The notes under the pieces are model-generated. The model worked only from the letters and a program-made list of their open reading frames with translations, did not search any database and was not told the origin of the DNA. The position numbers were made by a program, and so were the translations under genes. Positions 32,490 through 44,100 of a DNA stretch of 64,000 bases are shown here, piece by piece; the stretch's first letter is position 1, and each line of letters starts with the position of its first letter. The stretch comes from Heliocidaris tuberculata. Its lineage: Eukaryota; Echinodermata; Echinoidea; Camarodonta; Echinometridae. The stretch lies in the NCBI GenBank assembly GCA_025618425.1, contig CM046849.1, positions 27,468,867-27,532,866 of the forward strand. The letters run 5' to 3'.

Positions 32490-34225
32490 AGGGAGCGTTC
32501 AGGCAAATTTTAAAGCTAGAATCACGGACAAGAATCACAAATCAAAACGCCGTTTTAAAGCACGGTTTCAGCGGGATAGCGTTCATGCAATTTTACATCA
32601 ACGCTGATTGCGCAGCGTAGTGTGCAGTTTGACCTTGGAAGTAAAGGTTATTAATTGCGGCGCGCCCATTTTCTTTTTCGTACACATTTCCTTATTTTTC
32701 TTCTTTCATCTTTCTAAAATCTTTCTTTTTATTATTCTCTGTTTTGAGTCTATTATCATCCTTTTCTATCATTCTAATGCATTTTTGTTTTATTTCATCT
32801 TCTCTTTCTATCTTTCATTATTAATTCCTTTTTTCTCTTTCTATCTGTCCTTATGTTATTCTTTGTTTTTTCCTTCTGTCATCAGTTTTCTCTTCGTTTC
32901 CTTGTTTTTCCATATATTTTTTCTTTCATATTTTCTTCTGTCGTTAACCTTGTACTTTTTTAATCTTTCTTCCTTCATGTTCTCTTTCTATCTTTCTATT
33001 TTTTGCTTTTATACTTATATAATATCTTCTTTTTCTTTCTTTTTCCTTATGTTTCTTTTCATTCTTTCCTTCTTTTATCTTTTCTTCTATCATGGCTATC
33101 GTTCCCAATGCACCTGTTTATTTTTCTTCTTTCTCTTCTTGTTCTATCTTTTCTAATGCTATTCTTTGTTTTGATATCTCTTTCATCTTCTCTTTCTGTC
33201 TTTTCTTATGTTATTACTTGTCTTTATTCTTCTATCTTTTTTTTTCTTTATATCTTTTCTCATGCTTTTCTTTGTTTTGATCTTTATTTCCTCTTCTCTT
33301 TCCTTATGATATTCTCTTTTTTATCTCTCTATAATCTTCACTTGCTGTGTTTCCTTATGTGTTATTCTTTGTATTTATCCTTCTGTCAACTTCTCTTTCT
33401 TTTTTTCCCTTATATTTTCTTTATTTTTTCCTTCTTTCATCTTTTCATCTATCCTATTCTATGTATCTCTTTACTTTTCTTCTTTTTCTTCTCTTTCTAT
33501 TTTTCCCTTGTGTTATTATTTTTTTATTTTCTGTCATGTTTTCCTTCTTTATATATTTCCTGATGTTATTCTTTGTTTTGATCTTCCTTTGATCTTCTCT
33601 TTTTGTCTTTCCTTATGTTATTCTTTGTTTTTATCCTCATTTTCTATCCTTTTTTCTCATGTTTCCCTTCAATGTTCTTCTTCTCTCATCTTTTTTTCTA
33701 CCCTACACTATGGGTTTCCTTATTTTCCCCTTTTATCTCATCTTTTTATCTTTCCTTTCTTTCTTAGTTTTACTTGTTTCGATCCTTTTTTCATCTTCTG
33801 TTCTATATCTTTCTGATTCTGCCATTTTCTTCCCTTTCCTTATTTTCTTATATTTTTCTGTATTTTACTCCTTTTTTCTCCTTTTCTACTCATTCTTTAT
33901 GGGGTTTTACAATTTTTTTTACTGTAATCTTCTTTCAGAAGGGCCCACTGTTATTGCACGGAACCGGAAACCTGCCAATTTTTAGCGCATATAATGACGT
34001 CATATAGAATCATGATTGAGATCTCCGTTGCGTTCATGCAATTTTAGCGACCGTGATTCTGGCAGAATCGATTAGATACAAAACGCACCCTTTTCTGCGT
34101 TTCAGTTTGGCGATGATACGACCAAGGAGTTCTGTGATGAACTCCTTGATACGACCGAGAAAAATTGCATGAACGCAACCGCGTCTTTCAAAACCGTAAC
34201 TCTTGGCCGAAAAGTGTTCGCATGA
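32490..34225. mobile_element. Possible large inverted-repeat element filled with pyrimidine-rich DNA
   Basis: Sequences related to GCGTTCATGCAATTTT occur in the left flank (32495 imperfect, 32580) and in both orientations on the right (34031, 34166 inverted, 34210 inverted). The right flank has a hairpin at 34123-34146 (AAGGAGTTC/GAACTCCTT). Exact termini and a target duplication were not established. Confidence 0.4.
32668..33935. repeat. 1.27-kb T/C-rich degenerate tandem array
   Basis: Almost purely pyrimidine on this strand. The phrase TTATGTTATTCTTTGTTTTGATCTT followed by CATCTTCTCTTTCT recurs many times (33155, 33270, 33565, 33615 and others). Several overlapping Phe/Ser/Leu-rich frames here look like membrane proteins but result from the base composition. 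Confidence 0.85.
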
Positions 34226-34630
34226 ACGTCTCTCCTCTGTTCACTTGTGTCGTTGTAGAGGAGACATTGGCGAAGCCAGCTTTTCTTTATACTGGCATGT
34301 TTGGGGTAGTAGAATAAAAACTATTTTGTCCACAAGAAAAAAATAACTCACATTTGCTGACAGAATATTAGAGATAATGTTGAATTTGATAATAAAAAAT
34401 ACACTGACACGAAAAGGCTGGTCACATTTGTCCGATAACGAAAACGAGAACAAGATTTTCAATGAAAGGTACACCCTAAAATGTTGGGTGAACTTGTGAA
34501 TATCATCCTGTATGTTAATAGTAGGACAAGTGTATAGTGTGGGCCTTTAAAATGTTTAATGTTGTGTGCATTGTGAGTACGCTCTTTTATGTCAATAGTA
34601 GGGCAGTTGTAGGGTGTACCTTTTAATAAT

Positions 34631-35042
34631 TTAACCCTTTCGAGACAATTGACCACATTTTGTGGTTTGGTTCAATAACTTTTGATTCAGAGCTCTAGAA
34701 AATCAACCAGATGCATGAGTAAAAAGAGGGAAAATTTCTGCACACATTGTTTCCATTTCTGTTGCATGACCATACTGCGACTCATGCCAGGAATTTTTTT
34801 AAAAGGGGAATAAGCATTAAAATCATAAATTGACAACACATTGAGAGATTCAAAATCATTGTTTTTTTATCAAAATTGGCCATTTTTTCAACTTTTTGAC
34901 AGTTTCAGACCATGTATAATTATTGTTTTCAAAGACATTACATCTTATTAGAACCATGTAGCACTAAAAGAAAAATATTGTTGTTGCCAATTTGAAGAAC
35001 AAAATGTGATCAATTTAGCCCTTAAATAATTCATAGGGTTAA
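34631..35042. mobile_element. MITE-like repeat, family A, complete copy
   Basis: Starts TTAACCCTTTCGAGACAATT then GACCACATTTTGTGG and ends ACAAAATGTGATCAATTTAGCCCTTAAATAAT then TCATAGGGTTAA. The ends are inverted relatives of one another. The right 245 bp is shared with 1-243. Confidence 0.7.
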
Positions 35043-35242
35043 CTATCATGTCTATAATAAACTTCAAACTTCGATCCCGTCCCAACCCTTCCTCGCTCTA
35101 CCGCCTCGCTACTCTGTTATTACGATTATGGTATACGATAATTGTTAGCATGGTTAGTGATTGATAAACGCATATGTCTAAAGAACCCACATACACCGAA
35201 TGCCAATGTTTAGTGAACCCAATTTAAAAGGGTCGTCTAGAC

Positions 35243-36163
35243 TATGGGGCGCCAAGTGTTCACCGACTTATTCCGTACAAACTTGCCTCATTTTGTGACA
35301 AAATTCACTCAAAAATCGTTTTTGTTACAAAATTATTGAACAGGAATTCATTTTGTAACAAAATGAATTTAAAAAGGTAATTCTGTAACAAAAAAATATT
35401 CTGTTACAAAATTAACATTACAGAATTATTTTGTCCGATTTCATTTTGTAACGAACATCATTCTGTTACAAAATTAACATGACAGAATTTTCATTTTGTT
35501 ACAAAAATTATTCTGTTACAAAATGAACATGTCCAATTATATTTTGTAACGAAAATTATTTTGTCCGTTCTCATTTTGTAACGAAAATAATTTTGTTACA
35601 AAATTAACATGACGAAATTATTTTGTCCATTCTCATTTTGTAACAAAAATCATTCTGTTACAAAATGAACATGACAAAATCAATTTGTACATTTGTATTT
35701 TGTAACCAAAATAATTCTGTTACAAAATTATCATGACAAAATTTGTTTTGTCCATTTTCATTTTGTAACAAAAATCATTTTGTTACAAAATTAATTCTGA
35801 CAGAATGATTCGGTTCATTCTCATTTTGTAACAAAATCCATTCTGTTACAAAATTAACATTACAAACTAATTCTGTCCAATCTCATTTTGTAACAAAAAT
35901 CATTTTGTTACAAAATTAACACGACCAAATTATTTTGTCAATTTTCATTTTGTAACAGAATGACTTTTGTTACAAAATGAGAATGGACACAAAATTTTGT
36001 CATGTTAATTTCTTTGTTACAAAATTACCTTTTCGATTTCATTTTGTTACAAAATGAATTGCTTGTTCAATAATTTTGTAACAAGAACGAGTTTTAAGTG
36101 AATTTTGTCACAAAATGAGGCAAGTTTGTACAGAATAAGTCGGTGAACACTTGGCGCCCCATA
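35243..36163. mobile_element. 921-bp fold-back element with ~150-bp TIRs and CTAGAC TSD
   Basis: Left end TATGGGGCGCCAAGTGTTCA continues CCGACTTATTCCGTACAAAC; the right end is its reverse complement with few mismatches over about 150 nt. CTAGAC flanks both sides directly (35237-35242 and 36164-36169). The interior (about 35436-35999) is a tandem array of about nine 62-bp units, each containing TTTTGTAACAAAA-type palindromes. No ORF. Confidence 0.93.
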
Positions 36164-36974
36164 CTAGACATGTGTCATTAGTATATACCCACGGTGCAGA
36201 TTGTTCACCCATGCTTCCTACATCATATCACGTGATGTATTTGTCGAGGCACATTGGTGTATGATACCGGGAGGTGCATCCATTATCCGGAATCTGTTTT
36301 GCGAACCAGATGCTGTCTCTCCCTCCCGAACTTACTTTCGTCTGACTTCTCACCTCGAGTGGTAAGTCATTTTGATATGATTATTGTCTCTAAATCTCTT
36401 AATTACAAATGTAATTCATTAGTTCTTGTATCTCACCATTTTATTCTATTTCATTTATGTAAAGTCACATGGATTGGAAAAGAATACATTCGGGTTTAAT
36501 ATAATTATTTAGTTTTTTTCTTTCTTTCTTTCTTTCTTTTCTTTTCCTGGCATCATGTGACTCTCTTCTAACTCTTCTGTTGTTTTGTATTCACTGATTT
36601 CCTGATTTTGTCCTTGCCAAATAATAATGCTAATAATAGTCTGGATAATTAACATACTTTTAGGCTAAAACGAAAGCATTGTACTTGTATATTTAAGAAT
36701 TATGAGTCGGGGGCCCAAGGGGTTTGGCTGATTTCAAGGATGTAGTTTGAGTTGATTCATTGATAGGGCACCAGTATCTTGGGGGTCAGATCATTTCAGG
36801 TGGATGAAATACGCATTAACGAAGTCACCGATTGGGGTTGGTAAAAGGTCCTATTGTTTCCTATCCCATTTCCCTCTCTACCTAATTCCTTCATTCTCTT
36901 TATCAATTGTTTTTCCATAGGGGCCATGTGCCCCCTGCCCCTCACGTACCTACGCCACCCATTGATTATGTGCA

Positions 36975-37110
36975 GAGGTGTTGAAATCCAGTGGTATAAT
37001 CCCTTTAATGAGCATGCTGAGAATACAGGGGTCATGTGTTCGAACCCCGGCACGGCACGGAGGTTCCCATGTAAAACATTTTTTATCTACATTTGTTTTT
37101 CTCCAATCCG
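36975..37110 (+). repeat. tRNA-derived SINE-like sequence
   Basis: CCAGTGGTATAATCC resembles box A context, and GGGTCATGTGTTCGAACCCC is a good box B. It is followed by a G run and TGTAAATTGGTACCCG as in other SINEs of this window. Confidence 0.6.
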
Positions 37111-37264
37111 GGGGGGGGGTGTAAATTGGTACCCGATATGATGCATATGTTATTGTGATTGGATTAGCATGTGATGCATATGTCATTGTGATTGGATTGT
37201 GATTTGATTATCCTACAATCCTCCAACTGTGATCTTTTACATGTTCCGCTTTCTAAGAAATCTT

Positions 37265-37520
37265 GGGGGGGGGGGAGCTTTTGCTCATGCCGGACCAGCC
37301 CTGTGGAATTCACTTCCTCAGGAGCTGAAGAACTCCAACTTTAAAAGCAACCTAAAATTCCATTTGTTCAATCTTGCGTTTTGAAGACAGATATTTTTTC
37401 TTGTTATTCATTCTCTTGTTATGTTTGTATAATTTTCTTTATGTTGTAAAGCGCCTTGAGCATTTAATCAAAATGGATAATGGCGCTATAGAAATCTTAT
37501 GTATTATATTATTATTATTA
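37265..37520 (+). repeat. 5'-truncated LINE 3' end
   Basis: Just after a G run, the frame at 37275 reads GAFAHAGPALWNSLPQELKN then SNFKSNLKFHLFNLAF and a stop, the C-terminal signature of CR1/Jockey-type ORF2. It is followed by TTGTAAAGCGCCTTGAGC..AATGGCGCTATAGAAAT and an ATT-rich tail (about 37500-37520). Confidence 0.8.
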
Positions 37521-37619
37521 CTAAGTGCGCGATTGTAAAATGATGACTTGATGGGTAAATCGTACATAATTGATTGGAGAATGTTCACTGTTAGCATCAT
37601 TATGGTTAGTGCGGAATCG

Positions 37620-38091
37620 TAATTGAGTACCTGAATATAAAAACGGCCCAAGTCCAATTTTTGGCCAAATTGAGTTAAACATGGGAAATTGTTGCTTATA
37701 CATATGCCCACCTTGTGTATAAATTATAAACCTGAATTCCCCCTGGAAGTGCCTAAAATGAATGAGTGAAAACTAGTATGAATGTAAGAATGGCCCAAGT
37801 CCAGGACTTGGGTCATTTTTACATTCATATCATAGCGCCCTCTCTCATCACTCCTTGTCTAAGCTTGCTTACTCCCAAACTTCAAAGATGGCTGGCATAC
37901 ATAATGGACATGACTTGTTGGACAGTGGTGAGGAGATAAGTGGTAAAAAACACAGAAATGAATCAGAATGGAAGCAGAATCAGAGGAAAAGGCTTTGAGA
38001 GTTGGGTCAGGGTGTCTAGAAAGAAATGTGTTATGCATGCACAGTGCTTGGTTTTGCAAGTTTTTGAACTGTTGGCATGCGACCTCATTTA

Positions 38092-38130
<39 letters not shown>

Positions 38131-38574
38131 CGCGCACACGCTATCCCATAAATTAACATGGTAGTTGATGAGGGACATTGTGTCATAGCATGCAACCACA
38201 GATTTGTAAGCAATACTGATTAAAAGCTGAAAAACATAACACAACTCTTTAATGCATTCTTTCTATAATACCTATTACATGTAATACTACAGGAGCCTAC
38301 TCTGTATATGATTCAAAGAAAGGCCCAAGTCCATATAATTCAAAGAACGGCCCAAGTCCATCAAACAAAAGGACCCCCCCCCCCCCCCACAAGTAACGAG
38401 AACTTTATTTATGATAACAATGTACACATAAACTTGTATTTACCATGTTGTCTTATCATCATAGTCAAATATAATTTTATTGGACAAATAAAAAAAATAT
38501 TAAGTTTTTTTTGGTTTACTCGAAATGACCTGCCATGGACTTGGGCCGTTTTTATATTCAGATACTCAATTGCA
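37620..38574. repeat. Inverted pair of 35-nt repeats with GGCCCAAGTCC motifs between
   Basis: ATTGAGTACCTGAATATAAA followed by AACGGCCCAAGTCCA (37621-37655) recurs inverted at about 38538-38572 with one mismatch. Between them GGCCCAAGTCC recurs at about 37793, 38323 and 38351, and at 37779-37827 it forms a near-perfect hairpin (AATGGCCCAAGTCC/GGACTTGGGTCATT). A C run (about 38376-38388) and (CA)n (about 38099-38128) are also inside. No ORF. Confidence 0.7.
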
Positions 38575-38639
38575 TCCAAAGACTTTGCAAGGGTACACTG
38601 TAAAGCGCTCTGCTCAAACACTTGTAAAGTTCCTAAATT

Positions 38640-38965
38640 GTGAAGGTGAGAGCCCTGAATCTCTTCATTACGGCCCAATTGAAAATGCATTAAAATCATA
38701 TATTTCACTGATTAACATATCAATACATATGTACTGGGTCTGCTTCCAAACTGCTTCATATCTAGGAATGGTGCTATATCAGCAATCAACCACTTTTGTG
38801 ATGAACAGTTCTGCAATTTTAATAAAGTGATCTGTCAGAGTTATTGGTCTCAACCTATCAATTCTCGCTGGTTGTTCTTTAGGAACAGGTATTACTATTG
38901 CTTGCTTCCATCTGGTTGGCACTCTCCCCTCTCCTGGCTACGAGAGTATAAACAGCTTCCACTGA
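38640..38965 (-). pseudogene. Degraded LINE reverse-transcriptase fragment
   Basis: On the minus strand from about 38960 the translation reads VPTRWKQAIVIPVPKEQPAR then LRPITLT..FIKIAELFITKV, the palm start of a LINE RT. It is followed, after a stop and frame change, by DIAPFLDMKQFGSRPSTYVL. Stops and shifts make it non-functional. It abuts the inverted-repeat pair at 37620-38574. Confidence 0.75.
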
Positions 38966-38969
38966 ACAT

Positions 38970-40500
38970 AGTTATTTGCCTATTTTCATCTTTATGGGAA
39001 TGGGAGTACACAAAAAGCTACATATGGGACTGTTTTACAAATCTTGTTTTATTTGCCAGAAAGGTGTTTTAGAACTTTGATTTTAGCACTCAAAGTTTGT
39101 CGTGGAATGCTTGAATTTCGAACTATGGTAGTTTGTACATAAGTTCTTTGTACTGAGACCAGTTTAAAGAACAAAATTGTTAAAAATCACTGCATCATTT
39201 AGGAAGACTATGACTTTGATGGGCCCTTATTTACGAAAATGTGCCTTAAACCTTTTTAATGGAAGCTGTATAGGTGCCCGCCGTGTATATTTATTAGACT
39301 TGACTATCACCCGTAACATCGTCACATCACGTAGCATATGTTTCGATATGTAAGTTAGTGATATATATGATTTTAATGCATTTTCATTTGGGCCGTAATT
39401 AATAGATGCAGGGATCCCATGTCATTTCAGGTGCCCCCAAAATGATGTAATTTTGATTGATTTGATAAATACTATTTGTAGAACACATTTTTGAATTTAT
39501 TTAGAAAGAAAATATGTCATGCCACTACAGTTTAATGCTCTATAATCACTTATGTCACATTTGGCTCTTTAAATCAGAATTTGTGCACCTGACACATATT
39601 TGGCCACAATATTATCATTACCACAATGTATCATTGTGTTTTGCTATCTAAATAGCCATTTACTGAGCTTCTATTACCTCATGAAAAGCATTTAAAGCAT
39701 TATTTTCGATTCTATTGAGTAGCTGGTCCTTTGTGGTCTTTGGTAGGTTTTAACCATTATTATATTTTATTTTACTGACTATAGTGGGTTTTCAACACAA
39801 AACGAACGTTTCTTGCCCCAAGGTTGGCTCTGAAATGCAATAAAACAATGGTGGACCTCTAAAACATAACATTTGGACACTTTGGGCACGTTTTATCAAA
39901 AATCAGTCGATGCCATCGTTTTCAGCATTAAATTTTACATAGGTATCCATGTTGAAAAAAAAAGTGAACACTATTTCCCATGAGGAACCGTCTGTGTAAT
40001 AAACTTTATATGACACGTTTTCATAACAATATTCTACTGAATTATGATAAGTGAGCTTTAACGACCTGAAAGAGCAAGAGAAGAAGGTATTCTTTGCATC
40101 TTTTGTGACAGTGCAAAAGTATACACAGGATAATGGGTAGTACTGTGCATATATGTTTCATGTGTTTGAGCCTATCCTCGTACCTAGTCCTATTACATCT
40201 TCCCTCTCAAAACTTCTGACGTTCGATCCTTACTCCTTTAAGTGACTCCATATGTTAGGGCACTTGACAAGCCATGGTCAAAATCCTGTTGGTGTGTTCA
40301 TATGATCAGATCTCATTGATATGAATACATTATTTGTTCACAATCGAATTGCGAGGGTACTTCGTTCGCAATTCTCATTTCATTATTACTGCAGTAGGCA
40401 TATCGCAATGTCATGACTGTTCTACAGCCCACCTGTATAGTTGTATTTGTTCAACTCTAGTTATAATCATTGTTTTTTGTCGTTTTTGCTGGTACTGGTG
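38970..40500. other. Upstream flank of gene 2, no supported gene
   Basis: AT-rich, with no recognised repeat until an (ATT/ATC)n tract at about 40515-40600. Gene 2's 5' UTR exon and promoter could lie here, but I see no decisive core promoter. Confidence 0.4.
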
Positions 40501-40968
40501 TTATTTTATATTTATTTTTATCATTATTATTATTATTATTATCATTATCACTATTATTATTAACATCATCATCATCATCAGAATCTTCTTAATCATAATT
40601 ATTACCATGTATCAGAAAAAAATTCATAAAAATCTGAGCTACATTTGATTTTGGTATGTGTTTTGTAGTGGGCAGCAGAACGTGTGAGGTTGCTGTATTT
40701 TTCATGAATCAAAATTGTATCTTGTTACATTCCTCAACTTTTTTCCAAACCATCCCATATGCTATCTAATTATTTTTGGACGTATCACAATTGTGGAATG
40801 GAAAGGGTCATGTTCCAACTCAAACAAATAACTGTAGGCCTACCGGTTTGTATACTGTTCATCGCACGTTCCTACGTAGAGAAGGTGTTAGTTTTCACAT
40901 TATGGATGAATGTTCGGTTTTTATTTCAATTCTTTGTGTGTGCATGGCTTTTTCAGAACCCTTTTCAG

Positions 40969-41165
40969 GATGTCGAACTCATTGGAAGGGGAGAAGTTCG
41001 ATGGGCTTTCAGAGATGGAGAAAGAGACTGGGTCTAAAGATAGGTCAACAAAAGACCGTGGGACATGGACCAGAAAGATCGACTTCTTCTTGGCTTTATG
41101 TGGGGCGTCGGTCGGGCTAGGAAACGTGTGGAGGTTCCCGTACCTCTGCTATAAGCATGGAGGTG
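40969..41165 (+). CDS. Gene 2 exon 1: N-terminus and TM1
   Basis: ATG 40970; donor GTAAGT at 41166. Encodes [20 protein letters not shown], a Lys/Asp-rich stretch, then [19 protein letters not shown] and [17 protein letters not shown]. The coding part is 196 nt, exactly as in gene 1, though the first 28 residues differ. Confidence 0.93.
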
Positions 41166-44100
41166 GTAAGTCTATTGCTTTGGGCATGCTGTACCTCGAC
41201 ATACTTATGTGATGTACAACAGGGGTCAGTTCTCGGGCCATTCTTATTTATGTGTTATGCGTCATTACCTGCGTTAATCGAGCCTGTGAAGGCAATACAC
41301 TAGTTATTGACATTATCATTTGCTCTGTTCATTTTACAATCACTTTTTTAAACGATATCACCCTTTCATGACGCGCAAAAGACCGTACAAGTCACTGACG
41401 CGGTCCTTACGTCAGCAAATGGCGCCACGTGCGAGCGGGGCTTAAAGGACAGCCTCGCAAGGTTCACAGTATCAACGAAGTAGATTTGCACTAGACCTTT
41501 AACTGTTTTCATCAGTAGCCGCGTTATGGTGTCATCATGTATTAAAATTGCACTCGCTTTCTATGTATGTAATAGAGAAATCATGTATGAAATCACAGGC
41601 AAATCCATGAATCTCTGCAAAAAAAAACTAACACTACCCACTCAAAGCGTTTTATTGAATTTTTCCTAAGAATTAGATGGAAAAAAATCAAGTTATGGGC
41701 AGAGTCATGGATGGATGGGTTGAAAACAATTTTCAATAAATTTCCTTTGATCATTTGAGTTGTACGTAAACTGTGTACTGTTCGTAATTTTTAAGCGTCA
41801 GTGATTTGCAAATTTTGTAATTTGTTGACATTCCATATAAGAAATAGAACACCATTATGTAGCGTAGAAAGGCTAACCTATTATCCTTTATATTAAGGGG
41901 GCGTAAAAAATTCCATCCATTATTCTATTGTTTGTTTGTTTGTTTGTTTATAACCATAACAATTTTAACTGGTACAAAACACATGTTAATCATAGATATA
42001 ATATAAGTATGTGGATAGCTCATATTTGATTTTGATTTTGAAGTTCATTTATTTCCATATACATCATCATAAATTTACAATCTTTCACAGTATGGTCACA
42101 TAAAATCATACATAGAAAAAGGAGTCGTCGTAAGCAAAGCTTGAGTTGACGTCCTAATCATAAATAAACTAATCATACAATGAACATACATATGCAAACA
42201 ATGCATAGTGGAAAGCAGATGGCCAAAGGAAAAAAATACAAAGGAAAGAGAGAGAGAGAGAGAGAGAGAGGTAGGGGTGGAAGAGAGAGTTGCATTCAGA
42301 TAGTATCAGATGAAACGAATAATATTTTATACTGCTAGAAAGGGTGTTAACCACCCCCACTAGCAATATGTGAGAGAAGATAATTTTTCAAGCGTTTCTT
42401 TAAAATAAACTTCGTTGGACTTGAACGTATATCAATGGGTAATGAATTCCAAATATCGGGTCCAGTGTGCCTTATAGATCTATGAGCAAGGGCTGTTTTA
42501 GGATTATTCAAATGAACATTAGTGGAAGTTCGAGTAGGGTATTTATGTATAGATGAGTTTAATTGAAACATGTTATAAAAGGTCACTGGAAGTTCTGAAG
42601 AGTGGAATCTATGCATGAATATGGCAATTTGGTACGAGTGCAATTCAAAAATCGGAAGCGTATGCAATCTATGGAAAAGAGGTTCTGTATTTGCCAAGTA
42701 TGCTGCATTTGTACATAGACGAACTGCTTTCTTTTGAAGTAGTAAAATATGATTAATTTTAGATTTTTGGGTGGCCCAGATAAGATTACAATAAGAAATA
42801 TATGGCAAGATTATAGCGTTATACACAGTAAACAATGTTTTTAGGGAAACATATGGTTTTAATCTATACAAAATTCCAATTCCACGTGATGCAGAAGTAA
42901 CTACATTATCAATATGCGCGTTAAAATTCAAACACTGATCGATCGTAATACCCAGAAACTTTGTACTTTCCTTCTTTTCTATTGTTATTCCATCAATGAC
43001 TATGTGAAAATGTAAATTATTCATCGTTGTACTGCAGCTTCTAAAATGAATGAAATTGGTTTTACTCAGATTTAATGATAGTTTGTTACATCTAAACCAA
43101 GTGGATATTTTTGGCAATTCGGTATTCATGGTTTCATTGAGGATATCAGGATTTGGATGAGAAAGAAATACATTTGTATCATCTGCAAACAGAACAAACT
43201 TTAGCACAGAGGAAGCATTACAAATATCATTTATATATATCAAAAACAAAAGGGGGCCTAGAATGCTTCCTTGAGGGACTCCACATTGTATAGGTAATAT
43301 GTCAGAATTTATATTTTGAAAGTTAGTAAATTGTTGTCGATTAGATAAATAACTTTCAAACCAGTTAAGAGCAATTCCTCTTATGCCATAATTTTTTAGT
43401 TTACCTAAAAGAATTTTATGATCAAGGGTATCAAAGGCCTTACTAAGGTCCATAAATACTCCAAGAACATGGTCCTTATTTGACAAAGAGGTTACAATAT
43501 TATCACATAATTCAATAAGGGCCATGTCCGTGGAGTGATTTTTGCGGAAACCGTATTGAGATGAGGTAAGTATATTATTAAAGGTTAGGTATTTATACAG
43601 CCTGTTATATACAATGCGTTCTAGGATTTTAGATATACTTGAAAGTAAAGAAATTGGTCGATAGTTGTTTAATAATGATGCATCATCTTTTTTGTATATT
43701 GGGATAACCTTTGCAAGTTTCATATTACAAGGAAAAATTCCTGTTGATAAAGATAGGTTGAAGATATGAGTCAAAGGAATAGTAATATTGCCTATAATTT
43801 GTTTCAACAAATTATTACTAATTTCATCATGCCCCTCTGCTTTACTTGTTTTTAAGGAACGAGTTATTTCTAGTATTTCAATAAAATTTGTAGGGCTAAG
43901 AAAAATGGAGGTTTCGTGAGGTTGTGGAAGAAATTTTAAATAAGTTATATTGGTACCTTGTATCTTCGAAGCTTGTTCTGGGCCAATATTCACAAAGTAA
44001 GAATTAAATGCATTAGCTATATCATGAGGGCTTCTATAAACATTATCACCGTTCTTGTATATTTTTTGTTCTTTGGCGTCTTTCGATTTACCAATAATAT

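Noticed and set aside
32608..33985. Several overlapping Phe/Leu/Ser-rich frames resembling multi-pass membrane proteins
   Set aside because: All come from one pyrimidine-rich degenerate tandem array. Frames overlap each other in all phases and carry no family motif.
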